Shown: positions 25,595 to 34,168 of the stretch, in pieces
Layout of the letters: each line of letters begins with the position of its first letter
How positions within the stretch are numbered: position 1 is the stretch's first letter
From: an uncultured Brevinema sp.
Lineage (GTDB): Bacteria; Spirochaetota; Brevinematia; Brevinematales; Brevinemataceae
DNA length: 34,562 bases
Direction of reading: 5' to 3'
NCBI GenBank assembly: GCA_947038195.1
Contig: CAMQVI010000016.1
Coordinates: 1 to 34,562 of the forward strand
The notes under the pieces: model-generated
Databases searched by the model: none
What the model saw: only the letters and a program-made list of their open reading frames with translations
Told to the model about the DNA's origin: nothing
Position numbers and translations under genes: made by a program

Positions 25595-26071
25595 TTATTC
25601 TGATAAAGCCACAGTCTTTAGTCCGTGGGAGGCTATTTCTTGGTCTTGTTCGGGAAGTCCACCACTGACCCCCAGACCTCCTACTAATTTCCCATCTATT
25701 CTAATTGGGAGCCCTCCTGCAAAAAACACCAATCTCCCTTCCGTAGCATTGTCTAAATGATTAGCATGCTTATCCATGAAAATTTTCGCTTCTGCAGTAC
25801 TCATATTAAGAGCAACAGAAGTATAGGCTTTTTTAGGAGCAATGTCAGAGCTTACCAGTAAAGACTCTTCCATCCGATAAAATAAGATAGCGTTTCCATG
25901 CTGATCACAGATAGCTATAGTAGCTTTTAGATTGATCTCTTGAGCTTTTTGGATACACGCTTTTGCAATATCCATAGCAAGAGTTAAATCTAATTTGTCT
26001 TTCTTTACATTACCTTTTGATAATCCTACAATTGTTTGATTGACTATTTCGTATAACTCTTTTTCTGTCAT
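25595..26071 (-). CDS. Stand-alone PduO C-terminal / GlcG-HbpS-like heme-binding domain protein
   Basis: A 158-residue protein of the GlcG/HbpS (Haem_degrading) family that forms the C-terminal half of PduO in other bacteria. Motifs are IAICDQHGNAILFYRM, KKAYTSVALNMST and a C-terminal glycine-rich FFAGGLPIRI with VGGLGVSGGLPEQDQEIA. The adenosyltransferase half of PduO is absent and replaced by EutT further down. The N-terminus (MTEKELYEIVNQTIVGLSKG) resembles an encapsulation peptide, so the protein is probably a lumen component. Heme binding with a role in B12 recycling or redox is inferred from the family. Confidence 0.85.
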   Translation of the reverse strand: MTEKELYEIVNQTIVGLSKGNVKKDKLDLTLAMDIAKACIQKAQEINLKATIAICDQHGNAILFYRMEESLLVSSDIAPKKAYTSVALNMSTAEAKIFMDKHANHLDNATEGRLVFFAGGLPIRIDGKLVGGLGVSGGLPEQDQEIASHGLKTVALSE

Positions 26072-26082
26072 AGTCGAATCCT

Positions 26083-26361
26083 TTACGCTTTATTTAATTG
26101 AACAAGAGCATGAACCTCTTCGTTAGGTCGTGCAATTACGCTTTTAGAAACTAAGGCATTGTGTTGACGAGCTACAGCCTCGCCTGCATCGAGAGCAGCT
26201 TGTACTGCGGCGACATCGCCTAGTATTTTCACTGTTATCCATCCACCACCTTTCGTATTTTCATGATTAAGAAGTTTTACATTGCTAGATTTTAGCATTG
26301 TATCGCAAGCCACTACAGCCATTGCTAGCCCTTTCACTTCGAGCAATCCTAAACTAGTCAT
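26083..26361 (-). CDS. BMC-H shell protein with unusual GGGW pore loop
   Basis: A 92-residue single BMC-domain hexamer protein: SLGLLEVKGLAMAVVACDTM, LKSSNVKLL, LGDVAAVQAALDAGEAV, VIARPNEEV. The pore-loop region reads ENTKGGGWITV, with Trp next to the Gly triplet, unlike the other three hexamer proteins here. The ATG at 26361 overlaps the end of pduH by 8 bases, so the two are translationally coupled. It is distinct enough that I do not assign PduA, J or K. Confidence 0.9.
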   Translation of the reverse strand: MTSLGLLEVKGLAMAVVACDTMLKSSNVKLLNHENTKGGGWITVKILGDVAAVQAALDAGEAVARQHNALVSKSVIARPNEEVHALVQLNKA

Positions 26362-26713
26362 TTTCTACCTCACCTAATATAAAGGGAATTCCTTTTACAA
26401 AACGAGCTATATTTTTACCTATAGTCCGTACTTGCTCTTGATTAATTATTTTTTGGGAAAACATAGGGTTACCAATAGGTAACTTCGAATAATGAGCCAC
26501 TATATGTTGTCCATCACTGGCTACCCCCACATCTAAAAGGGAAAGAGCCGCACTGTTATGTCCCTCTTTCGTTATATCTTCAAATCTTAACTCTTCTAAT
26601 TCACAAGGGATACCTTCTTCTTCTATACCCCACATGATTTCTTGGCTTATATTTTTGGGACAGTCAGGAGTAACATGGATAAGGATTGTTGGAATTTTTG
26701 TATCCAAAATCAT
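26354..26713 (-). CDS. pduH: Diol dehydratase reactivase small subunit PduH
   Basis: A 119-residue partner of PduG that swaps in for the dehydratase medium subunit and helps release damaged cobalamin. It starts PTILIHVTPDCP and contains WGIEEEGIPCELEEL, LDVGVASDGQHIVAHYSKLP, and the C-terminal VRTIGKNIARFVKGIPF, which resembles part of PduD as is normal for this subunit. Its ATG overlaps the pduG stop by one base (TAATG), giving tight coupling. Confidence 0.94.
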   Translation of the reverse strand: MILDTKIPTILIHVTPDCPKNISQEIMWGIEEEGIPCELEELRFEDITKEGHNSAALSLLDVGVASDGQHIVAHYSKLPIGNPMFSQKIINQEQVRTIGKNIARFVKGIPFILGEVEND

Positions 26714-28539
26714 TATTTAGCTCCTCTAACATAGTCTAAAATCAAGCCTGTGGCTACCGCATTACGAGGACCTTCTGTACCTCTAATATTGCCTCTCCCA
26801 GCTACAATAGAAAAATGGGATAAGCTATCGGTTACCATTTGGGGAATTTCTTTATCTAAAGAAGATCCACCCACTAGTACAATAAAAGGAATATCTCTAA
26901 TATTTCCTGTCGGACTTACCGCTTCTAATGCTCTAATAGCATTACCCACAAAAACCCTTTCTTTAGCAGAACGTCTTACCATACGTATTTTTTCCATAGA
27001 ATGTTCCGTGAAAATAGGGACGTATTCTCCTTCTCCACGAACTATAATAATTCTAGCAAATATGGTAGGATCAAGAGGCTTGTCAAAAAACTGTACAGAA
27101 CCGTCTTCATATCTAATATGATAAACACTTTCTACTCTTGCTAAAGAATATTTTTTAATATCTTCAGCTAGCCCAATATCATTAAGTCCTAGCTCAGAAT
27201 TGATTAATAAAGACACCATATTACCAGCGCCAGCTAAGTGAATAGCTTTAATCTCTCCCGCTTTGTTAATAATAGAAGCGTCCGTAGAACCAGCCCCCAT
27301 ATCAACAATCGCTACTGGTTTGTCCACACCAGGTGTCGTAAGGGCACCTAAAATAGCCACCTCTGCTTCCACCCCACCTATTTCTACAAGAATATTAAGC
27401 TCTTTGGTAAGCTCATCAGCTATGAGTTGCATTTGTAGACGATCAGATTTAACCATAGCAGCTATACCTACAGCATTTTCCATAGAAAATTCATTGGCTA
27501 GACCACCTTTAACATTGATAGGGACAAAAGTATCCACAGCAAGCAAGTCTTTAATTTGGATATCTTGTTGGGATTTATTAATGAGGTTTGCCATTGTATG
27601 CCTTACTTTTTCAAGCATGCCACCAATATTGGTACCTGATTCACCCTTGATATCCTGAATATTTTTAGCCTTACGGATAGTTTCCATAATGGCATCTGCT
27701 CCTGCATTAATACCTATTTCAAAAGTTTTTTGTGCATCTATAATATATAAAATCCCAGCAGGGATTCTTCTTTCTTTCACATCACCCGCAGGTGTTTTAA
27801 TAACTACCGCAGATCTATTACCTATGAGTGCTCTCGCAATAGGAACAATATTGGCTGCCTCTTCTGGAGTGAGCGAAAACACTGTCGCTATTCCATAAGG
27901 ATTAGATAATGTTTCAATAACAGAACCTTGTTGAGCCACCTCAATAGAACAAAGCATATCTAGAGGGATTTTCTCAATTAACATTACTTCATCTACTATA
28001 GGGATGGGGCGTCTTAGTCTATTATAGACTAAGACAGCTTCATCACTTTGTAAAATAACTCCATTAACCAATACGCCTCTATCTGATGCTTTATTGATTT
28101 CATCTGCAATCTCTTCAAAAGTGTATTCTTTGGGCACTACAACAATAAAATTGTCGGAGCGCTTGCAATTACGTAAGTCTTGAAATGAAATGGTGTTCCC
28201 TACACCTAAACCGACACCACCAGGTGTTTTAGGATTATGACCAATCATCGTCGATTCGGTAATGATTGTTTCTGTTATTGTTTCCATCGCAACGTCACCA
28301 ATAACAGGAGCAGCTTCATTAATACGAATCAAACTAAGATCTTTATACTCTAAATTCACCTTATTCAAAGCTTTTTTCAAAGCTCCAAAAACGCCGTGTT
28401 TATTTTCAGAAGTGCCTTTAACCCCAGTGGTAAATACCCAATCACTAGAAATAAATTCTACTTGATTGTTGGAATCTATCCGAGCTAGTGCGACTTCTGT
28501 TGTAGAGTTGCCAATATCTATTCCTGCAACATACTTCAT
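26713..28539 (-). CDS. pduG: Diol dehydratase reactivase large subunit PduG
   Basis: A 608-residue ATP-dependent reactivating factor that exchanges inactive cobalamin on the dehydratase for fresh adenosylcobalamin. Motifs are the N-terminal VAGIDIGNSTTEVALARI, then TPGGVGLGVGNTISF, the actin/Hsp70-like phosphate loop VAIVDMGAGSTDASII and IPFIVLVGGSSLDKEIP. Full length for the family. It starts 8 bases after pduE and overlaps pduH by one base. Confidence 0.96.
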   Translation of the reverse strand: MKYVAGIDIGNSTTEVALARIDSNNQVEFISSDWVFTTGVKGTSENKHGVFGALKKALNKVNLEYKDLSLIRINEAAPVIGDVAMETITETIITESTMIGHNPKTPGGVGLGVGNTISFQDLRNCKRSDNFIVVVPKEYTFEEIADEINKASDRGVLVNGVILQSDEAVLVYNRLRRPIPIVDEVMLIEKIPLDMLCSIEVAQQGSVIETLSNPYGIATVFSLTPEEAANIVPIARALIGNRSAVVIKTPAGDVKERRIPAGILYIIDAQKTFEIGINAGADAIMETIRKAKNIQDIKGESGTNIGGMLEKVRHTMANLINKSQQDIQIKDLLAVDTFVPINVKGGLANEFSMENAVGIAAMVKSDRLQMQLIADELTKELNILVEIGGVEAEVAILGALTTPGVDKPVAIVDMGAGSTDASIINKAGEIKAIHLAGAGNMVSLLINSELGLNDIGLAEDIKKYSLARVESVYHIRYEDGSVQFFDKPLDPTIFARIIIVRGEGEYVPIFTEHSMEKIRMVRRSAKERVFVGNAIRALEAVSPTGNIRDIPFIVLVGGSSLDKEIPQMVTDSLSHFSIVAGRGNIRGTEGPRNAVATGLILDYVRGAK

Positions 28540-28547
28540 ATTAATAC

Positions 28548-29066
28548 CTATTTTTTAAGATAATTACGTTTTTCGTATACATCTGCAGCTTCACGGACAA
28601 AAGCAGCCGTAATAGGAGCACCGTATTGACGATCTAGTTCATCTCCAATAGCAAGAAGTTCTTGCTTGGAGGATCTTCCAGGACGTAATGCGTTATAAAT
28701 TTCTAAGATTCTTGCATCTGGAACTCTTGTTAGTTCTCCAGCTCTTCTTAGATTGTGAGCAAAAGGTGCTCTTCCTACAGAATCAGCAATACTAGCTTGC
28801 ATTTCTAAGGTGTCAGCAGTAATACGGAGATCATCCGATTTCACATTCCCTTTGAGCAAGTCATCTAATACAATAGTATTTAATTGCTTGCCACTAGGCG
28901 TTTTAATAAGTTCAGGTCTTTTTTCCCCTATAGGATAGTCGTTACTAGAAAGAGCGACTCCTTTATAGGATGAAGAAGGAGCACTGCCACTTGGTCCATT
29001 ACTAGATGTATTGGACATACTGTTAATGACTTCTTTGATTACTTGTTCCAACATTTGTTCATTCAT
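28548..29066 (-). CDS. pduE: Diol dehydratase small subunit PduE
   Basis: The small subunit of the B12-dependent propanediol (or glycerol) dehydratase. I use ATG 29066 (172 residues), 7 bases after AAGGAG; the frame also opens at TTG 29072. The N-terminal helix MNEQMLEQVIKEVINSM followed by a Ser/Gly-rich linker is an encapsulation-peptide-like extension. Core motifs are DYPIGEKRPELIKTPSGK, ADTLEMQASIADSVGR, LRRAGELTRVPDARILEIYN and LRPGRSSKQELLAIGDEL. Confidence 0.95.
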   Translation of the reverse strand: MNEQMLEQVIKEVINSMSNTSSNGPSGSAPSSSYKGVALSSNDYPIGEKRPELIKTPSGKQLNTIVLDDLLKGNVKSDDLRITADTLEMQASIADSVGRAPFAHNLRRAGELTRVPDARILEIYNALRPGRSSKQELLAIGDELDRQYGAPITAAFVREAADVYEKRNYLKK

Positions 29067-29077
29067 TTTCAACTCCT

Positions 29078-29734
29078 TTAACCGTTAAAACTAAGTTCTA
29101 CTGGTTTTGCACCTTTTACTACAGATTCAGTTTCTTTAATGTGTAATAAAGCTGCTACAGCTTGATATTTTGGGCGTGCCATTTGATCATTTTTAACAGG
29201 AACAGGGGTAGGAGATTCTCCCTTAGCATATTTCGCTGCATTTTTTCCTATAGTTCTAAAAGTAGCAAGGTCTATAAGAGGGGCTTGTGGAAATAGCTCT
29301 AAATTACTTAAAGGGGGAAGGTCTTTTTGGTGGATGTTTACCGTACCTTTGGACTGTATCCCAATCCCAATTCCAGATCCACATAACTTAGCTGCTGTAT
29401 GAGAAATAAAGGCCACATCAGAAGTATGGAGAACACGAACAATACGTGCTTTTACCCCTTCTTCTTCAATACCTGCTATGATTTCTCTCAATACTTGAGT
29501 ATGAGGAATTTTAACGATCGTTTGCGTTTGGTTAATTCCAAAAGCTGGGGAAATCCCAATAATCACTTCGTCACGAGTTGTCCCTTGCTGAGCCTCTCCT
29601 TTTTCTTGAAAGGAAACACCTGCTGGTACAGAAACACTGCTAGATGAAGGAGTGTTTGAAGAAGGATTACCCATAGAGCGAATGACTTCTTCAACTATTG
29701 ATTGAAGAGTTTTTTCATCGATATTGATATTCAT
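29078..29734 (-). CDS. pduD: Diol dehydratase medium subunit PduD
   Basis: A 218-residue medium subunit that contacts cobalamin in the dehydratase. The N-terminus [19 protein letters not shown] plus a Ser/Pro linker is the PduD encapsulation signal that targets the complex to the shell interior. The core contains [47 protein letters not shown] and [20 protein letters not shown], all typical of PduD. Confidence 0.96.
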   Translation of the reverse strand: MNINIDEKTLQSIVEEVIRSMGNPSSNTPSSSSVSVPAGVSFQEKGEAQQGTTRDEVIIGISPAFGINQTQTIVKIPHTQVLREIIAGIEEEGVKARIVRVLHTSDVAFISHTAAKLCGSGIGIGIQSKGTVNIHQKDLPPLSNLELFPQAPLIDLATFRTIGKNAAKYAKGESPTPVPVKNDQMARPKYQAVAALLHIKETESVVKGAKPVELSFNG

Positions 29735-29745
29735 AGAAATACTCC

Positions 29746-31407
29746 TTAAATTGAATCAGGGCGAACAGCATTAGGGATATTTTTAATTTCTTCCCAACGC
29801 TCTGCACTCATCTGATAACCAGTACCAGGACCACGGTAGTCATTAACATCATTAACAGCACTAGTCACATGGAAATTACGGTCAATGATAGCTGAAGTGT
29901 GTAAATAGTCTCCAGATACTCTTTGTTTGAGCATATTAAAGACAGCATCAGCCACATCTTCGAATCCACCTTGGTGCAATGCTTTAACTATATCCACACC
30001 AGTAGTACCATTTGCAATCATATCTTGAGCAGCTTTAAGATCTTCAACGACATTACGATCTGGCATATCTTTACTTCCGTGAGCATAGGTAGCAGCTGTA
30101 ACTTCTTCATCTTTAATTTCAGGAAGACCAAGATTTTTAAATACTGATTGTAAAGCACGAGCAGCTTTATTACGTATAGCTACGACTTCTTCTTCTAAGA
30201 CAGGGCGTAATCCACCATCGACTCTAAGGTCTCTTTGGAGAACATTATAGTCATCAAAGTCTTCAGCATCGAAGTTAGATCCAGCAAACATATTATCATA
30301 GTTAGGAGTAGCACTATATCCAGAGAAAATAAAGTCTGTACCTGGTAGCATTTGCATAAGGGTACGAGCTGTTCTTCTAATATCAGAATGTGAGAAAGTT
30401 TGGTCATTACCAGAAGCTACTTCAAGGTCTAAACAAGTAGTGATAAGGTTTTCAGCTAAAACAGCACGAATTCCAGAAGGTACACCACCAGGAACACCGA
30501 TACAACTGATAGAACCATTTTGCAATCCTTGAGAGCCAGCACCTTTAGTAATAAAGACACAACGAGCTTCAAGATAAAGCATTGATTTGCCTTCTGCATA
30601 GCCCATCTGGACTTCAGAACCAGTACCAGAGGTGAATCTCATTTTCAATCCGCGAGAAGCATAAGCAGATGCTAAAAATGCTTTTGACCAAGGAGTATCA
30701 TCACCGTCTGTAAACACATCTTCTGTTCCATAAACAGAGATAGTTTCAGCATAACAAGTGAATCCTCTCATTCCCAAAAGCAATTCAGTAGCTTCTTCTA
30801 AAGCACACTGTGTTAAAATGCCAGGACGACCTGTTTGAGCACCTACTAATAATCCCAAAGCATTAAAAGGAGCATAACGAACAACACCAACAGTGGTTTC
30901 TTGTTCATCAAATCCTCTTAAAGCTGCTTCAGCAGCATCAGCGGCGATTTGTACAGGGTTATCTTTCACGTTTGTAACGTGACATTGATTAGATGGGGTT
31001 TTTCGAGCCCGCATTTTTTGTAAAGACATCATCATTTCGACTACATTCATATGTCCCATAACTTCAACAATTTTAGCTGGTGTCATCGCTGTTGTAAGAG
31101 GTATAATATCACTACGAGACACATTAGGGTCACAGAGCATTTTAGCTAATTCTTGAGAAGACATTCCCATAACTCTTTCTGCATTTTTAAGATTAATCCC
31201 GTATCTTGCAATAAAAGTATCAATAGAATCGAAATTTTCTTTTCTTTTTCCATCTAACTCTATAACTTCACCATTAGAAATTTTAATACTGGGAACAGGA
31301 TCATTGGGACCATTCATTGCAATAAGTCCTACTTCCGCCCACTCTTGAACAAATCCATCTTGATTAACAGGACGATTTTTCAATACTTCAAATCGTTTTG
31401 ATCTCAT
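29746..31407 (-). CDS. pduC: Diol dehydratase large (catalytic) subunit PduC
   Basis: The catalytic TIM-barrel subunit that turns 1,2-propanediol into propionaldehyde by adenosylcobalamin radical chemistry; glycerol is a possible alternative substrate. I chose ATG 31407 (553 residues): family proteins begin MRSKRFE, and the AGGAG site is spaced correctly for it but too close to the ATG at 31413. Signatures are the active-site [48 protein letters not shown] and the [20 protein letters not shown] block. No glycyl-radical motif is present, so it belongs to the B12 class. Confidence 0.97.
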   Translation of the reverse strand: MRSKRFEVLKNRPVNQDGFVQEWAEVGLIAMNGPNDPVPSIKISNGEVIELDGKRKENFDSIDTFIARYGINLKNAERVMGMSSQELAKMLCDPNVSRSDIIPLTTAMTPAKIVEVMGHMNVVEMMMSLQKMRARKTPSNQCHVTNVKDNPVQIAADAAEAALRGFDEQETTVGVVRYAPFNALGLLVGAQTGRPGILTQCALEEATELLLGMRGFTCYAETISVYGTEDVFTDGDDTPWSKAFLASAYASRGLKMRFTSGTGSEVQMGYAEGKSMLYLEARCVFITKGAGSQGLQNGSISCIGVPGGVPSGIRAVLAENLITTCLDLEVASGNDQTFSHSDIRRTARTLMQMLPGTDFIFSGYSATPNYDNMFAGSNFDAEDFDDYNVLQRDLRVDGGLRPVLEEEVVAIRNKAARALQSVFKNLGLPEIKDEEVTAATYAHGSKDMPDRNVVEDLKAAQDMIANGTTGVDIVKALHQGGFEDVADAVFNMLKQRVSGDYLHTSAIIDRNFHVTSAVNDVNDYRGPGTGYQMSAERWEEIKNIPNAVRPDSI

Positions 31408-31421
31408 GTTCATCTCCTATT

Positions 31422-32219
31422 TTATATAATATAAGGAGTAGTTGAACTTGTTGGAGTACTTCCTAAGCTTCCTAATAAGTTACATCCTACTTCACGAGCA
31501 GCCATGACCGCTTGTTTGACTGCTCCAGAATCTCCATGTACAGTTAAAATAACTTCATTACTAAAGCTAGTACCATTAGCTGGAGAGCTATAGCTTAATA
31601 CAGTGACATTAGCAGCTTTAACAGCTGTATCTGCCATTACTACACCAATAGCAGCGGGAGCTCCTACCATAACACCAAAAGCTTGTCCCATAGGGCAATT
31701 CCAAGCTTTGTTGATAGCATAGCTAGCACGAGCAGTATATTGTAATTCAATATGTCCTGCTTCATTTGCATAAACATCACCAAATGTGCGATTCAAGTCA
31801 CCTAAAGCAACCTCAACAGCACGACGAGCATCAGAAACATCATCAGCTCCAAAGATAATAAGGCTACCATGACCAGCGCCACCTTTGGTGTCTCTTGGTA
31901 ATTCTATAGAAATAATTTCAGTATTAGTAGCTTTCACAGCTTCATCAGCTGCCATAATATGAGGACCAGCCCCTGTACGTCCACCGACTATTCCGATAGA
32001 CCGATATTTTTTATCTAAAGACATTTTTTCTAAAATGCTTTGATCAACATTAGCGATTACGAGCCCAATAGTGTCACCTATGGCTGTTCCGACAAATTCA
32101 ATAGATTTTGACATAGTATTACCTACCTTAACTGTTTTATTTTGATAGCTTGAGTCTGACTGTTCTGCGAGTTGGCGCTGAACTTCTTTCATAACTTGAT
32201 TGATAAATTCTTGACTCAT
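31422..32219 (-). CDS. pduB: PduB, tandem-BMC trimeric shell protein
   Basis: A 265-residue protein of two BMC domains forming trimers, usually among the most abundant shell parts. The first about 35 residues (SQEFINQVMKEVQRQLAEQ) are an N-terminal extension that in Salmonella PduB links shell to enzyme core. It then has FVGTAIGDTIGLVIANVD, GIVGGRTGAGPHIMAADEAV, GSLIIFGADDVSDARRAVE and, in the second half, GVMVGAPAAIGVVMADTAV with VHGDSGAVKQAVMAAREVG. Second gene of the operon. Confidence 0.95.
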   Translation of the reverse strand: MSQEFINQVMKEVQRQLAEQSDSSYQNKTVKVGNTMSKSIEFVGTAIGDTIGLVIANVDQSILEKMSLDKKYRSIGIVGGRTGAGPHIMAADEAVKATNTEIISIELPRDTKGGAGHGSLIIFGADDVSDARRAVEVALGDLNRTFGDVYANEAGHIELQYTARASYAINKAWNCPMGQAFGVMVGAPAAIGVVMADTAVKAANVTVLSYSSPANGTSFSNEVILTVHGDSGAVKQAVMAAREVGCNLLGSLGSTPTSSTTPYII

Positions 32220-32229
32220 GATTTACCAC

Positions 32230-32514
32230 CTACCCTTTCATTTTTGGGAGCATCAGCTCAACATCCGCATGGGGGCGAGGAATGACATGAACAGATATTA
32301 ATTCTCCCACTCTGTCAGCAGCCGCAGCTCCAGCATCTGTGGCTGCTTTAACTGCCCCAACATCTCCTCTCACCATAACTGTAATGAGACCTGAGCCTAT
32401 TTTTTCATAACCTATTAAGGTTACGTTTGCAGCTTTTACCATAGCATCTGCTGCTTCGATAGAACCGACTAGACCTTTCGTTTCTACCATACCTAATGCT
32501 GTTTGTTCCAACAT
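32230..32514 (-). CDS. pduA: PduA-like BMC-H shell protein, first gene of the Pdu operon
   Basis: A 94-residue hexameric shell tile. The sequence [60 protein letters not shown] and [16 protein letters not shown] is very close to Salmonella PduA/PduJ, including the KIGSG pore loop that admits propanediol. PduA and PduJ are hard to tell apart by sequence; first position before pduB favours PduA. The ATG at 32514 follows GAGAGG. Confidence 0.94.
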   Translation of the reverse strand: MLEQTALGMVETKGLVGSIEAADAMVKAANVTLIGYEKIGSGLITVMVRGDVGAVKAATDAGAAAADRVGELISVHVIPRPHADVELMLPKMKG

Positions 32515-32576
32515 AATATATACCTCTCTTTAACAGTAATGACTAATTTTATCTGAACAAAACATTAGCACCACTG

Positions 32577-32616
32577 TCTCAATTTATTGTTTTTCTTTAA
32601 TATTCTCAATTTATTG
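32577..32616. repeat. 13-bp direct repeat with palindromic core before pduA
   Basis: TCTCAATTTATTG occurs at 32577-32589 and 32604-32616, 27 bases apart. Each contains the palindrome CAATTTATTG (CAAT-N2-ATTG). It is a candidate regulator-binding pair in the pdu leader. Confidence 0.55.
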
Positions 32617-32712
32617 TAGGCGTAAAAAAAGCCCCATACTACCACTTATGTTTAAATCTATTGAAGAACATATCCCCCTTTGAAATACTATTTTTAAAGG
32701 GAATCTATTACT

Positions 32713-32740
32713 AGTATAATGCATCTATTTAATTATGCAA
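32713..32740 (-). promoter_or_regulatory. Candidate pdu promoter P2
   Basis: On the minus strand the -35 is TTGCAT (32740-32735), the spacer 16 bases and the -10 TATACT (32718-32713). This gives a leader of about 190 bases to the pduA start. Confidence 0.6.
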
Positions 32741-32784
32741 TCTTATTATTATTTAGTTAAAAAAACTGTTTAATTCTTTGTAGT

Positions 32785-32813
32785 GTTATACTTATGAAAA
32801 TAATTGTTGCCAA
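32785..32813 (-). promoter_or_regulatory. Candidate pdu promoter P1
   Basis: On the minus strand the -35 is TTGGCA (32813-32808), the spacer 17 bases and the -10 TATAAC (32790-32785). The symmetrical TTGTGAAGTCACAA element lies about 25 bases upstream of its -35, where an activator could bind. Confidence 0.55.
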
Positions 32814-32866
32814 GGGGTAAGCCCACAGGGTTCCCTTTTGTGAAGTCACAATAGCATTCAGAAAAT

Positions 32867-32898
32867 AAAAAAACACCACTAAGTTAGTGGTGTTTTTT
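32867..32898. terminator. Terminator of the 11-mer repeat protein gene (bidirectional form)
   Basis: ACACCACTA (32873-32881) pairs with TAGTGGTGT (32885-32893), flanked by A and T runs, so it reads on both strands. It separates the repeat-protein gene from the pdu promoters. Confidence 0.9.
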
Positions 32899-32920
32899 AT
32901 GTGATTATTTAATTATAGTA

Positions 32921-34051
32921 TTATTTTTCACTTGTTTCCTCATCGTTAGTGTCACCTTTTTTTTCAATTAATTCTACGACTCCGTGATGATTTTGAAAAT
33001 AATTATTAACTTGTTTTCCTAAGAAGGTAGCAAATGCCTTGTTAATAGAGAATTCGGAAGAAGCTCCCGTGAGGTTGACAATACCTTTTCTAGTTAAAAC
33101 TTTACCAAATTGACTAAAAGATTCTTTGATAGATTCTTTTCTATTTTCTTGGTTTAGAAGCTCATTGACTGTTTTGAGGTATGTTTCTATATTTTCTGGG
33201 GTGATCACCGCTTTTTCTTCTTGTAAAGCACCTGAAATATACAGGATTAAGCACAAATCTTTGACCTCATCATCAGTAATATCCAAGTCATAAATGGTAG
33301 CCAAGGACATCACTAACTCCGAAGGAAATTTCACAAATAATGTTATCCCAGCAGGTATTGAAGCGAAAAAAGCACCGGGAATAATATTAGTCATGTTCAA
33401 CAAATCTCCAGAAGTAGCGGCCAGTTCAGTATATGAGGCTATCATTTTTTCGGCTAATTTTTGATTGAGCTCTTTTTGTTCTAGGGCATCTATCTCTTCG
33501 GCTATATCCTCTTTAATAACATTTATTTTCTCTAAGATCTTATCTTTGAATGCTTTAGGGCTAGCTAGTAATTTATCCAAAATCATTAAAATATCTATAT
33601 TTCCCGTTAGAGCCTGCGCTTTTTCCATGCCATCACTCATCACTTGTTTAGCTTTTTCTGTGCCTTCAGATACTGCTTGTTTCAGGTCTGAGGGGACTTC
33701 CATGTTGGATATTGTTTCTGTTAAAACTTGAGCTTTTTCTACGCCTTCTGTCATGGCTTGTTTCGCTTTTTCTGTACCTTCAACCATTGCCTGTTGTGCT
33801 CCTGCCATGGCTTGCTGGGCTTTTTCTGTGCCTTCTGCCATGGCTTGTTGGGCTTTTTCCGTGCCTTCTGCCATTGCTTCTTGTACTTTTTCTGTACCTT
33901 CGGTAACCGCCTGTTGTGCTCCTGCCATAGCTTGCTGGGCTTTTTCTAGACCGTCACTCATTGCTTGTTTCGCTTTTTCTGCACCTTCAGCCATTGCCTG
34001 CTGTGCCTTGTCTTTCAAGAAATTTCCTTGTTTTTTATTTTTATCTTCCAT
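32921..34051 (-). CDS. 11-residue-repeat amphipathic protein with possible EcsC-like C-terminal domain
   Basis: A 376-residue protein. Residues 22-150 contain repeated 11-mers of the form EGTEKAQQAMA (at 22, 33, 51, 62, 73, 91, 102, 129 and 140), with two 7-residue GAQQAxx insertions at 44 and 84. This 11-residue period is typical of LEA proteins and synuclein, which fold into amphipathic helices on lipid surfaces. Residues about 155-350 are a different domain with hydrophobic helices; PAGITLFVKFPSELVMSLA then IYDLDITDDEVKDLCLIL resembles the EcsC family, tentatively. It has no signal peptide and an acidic end. It lies on the same strand as, and upstream of, the pdu operon, but has its own promoter and terminator. 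A surface- or membrane-coating role is inferred. Confidence 0.7.
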   Translation of the reverse strand: MEDKNKKQGNFLKDKAQQAMAEGAEKAKQAMSDGLEKAQQAMAGAQQAVTEGTEKVQEAMAEGTEKAQQAMAEGTEKAQQAMAGAQQAMVEGTEKAKQAMTEGVEKAQVLTETISNMEVPSDLKQAVSEGTEKAKQVMSDGMEKAQALTGNIDILMILDKLLASPKAFKDKILEKINVIKEDIAEEIDALEQKELNQKLAEKMIASYTELAATSGDLLNMTNIIPGAFFASIPAGITLFVKFPSELVMSLATIYDLDITDDEVKDLCLILYISGALQEEKAVITPENIETYLKTVNELLNQENRKESIKESFSQFGKVLTRKGIVNLTGASSEFSINKAFATFLGKQVNNYFQNHHGVVELIEKKGDTNDEETSEK

Positions 34052-34168
34052 AGTACCTATCTCCTTAATTAATAATTGAAAGTCCCTTTATATGTCTAGG
34101 TGTAAGCGAATCATACTCCCTTGTAATAAGTTTTTTAGAACGACATATTTAATAAGAAACTACTATAT

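Larger units (their letters stand above)
32515..32867 (-). promoter_or_regulatory. Control region of the Pdu operon (about 350 bp, no gene)
   Basis: On the minus strand it holds two candidate promoters (separate entries), a symmetrical element TTGTGAAGTCACAA at 32838-32851, a nested hairpin AAGGG/CCCTT with inner GCCC/GGG at 32812-32837 just upstream of the first promoter, a leader hairpin CCCTTT/AAAGGG (32676-32701), and a 13-bp direct repeat (32577-32589, 32604-32616). I see no cobalamin riboswitch that I could defend. Confidence 0.6.

Noticed and set aside
29746-31407. Glycyl-radical (B12-independent) diol dehydratase
   Set aside because: The gene is clearly PduC, with PduD, PduE and reactivase genes next to it; there is no glycyl-radical motif or activase.
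32515-32870. Cobalamin riboswitch in front of the B12-dependent pdu operon
   Set aside because: AAAGGGAA appears on the minus strand, but the B12-box and the other conserved core pieces could not be aligned; I leave it as unexplained structure.
32787-32898. Plus-strand small RNA (hairpins at 32812-32851 ending in the terminator at 32867-32898)
   Set aside because: The structure is suggestive, but the plus-strand promoter has only a TATACT -10 box and no acceptable -35 box, and the same elements are better explained as the pdu control region plus the terminator of the neighbouring gene.
33465-34079. Several open frames opposite the 11-mer repeat gene (Cys/Phe/Leu-rich translations)
   Set aside because: They are antisense shadows produced by the repeats; they have no ribosome sites and low-complexity translations.
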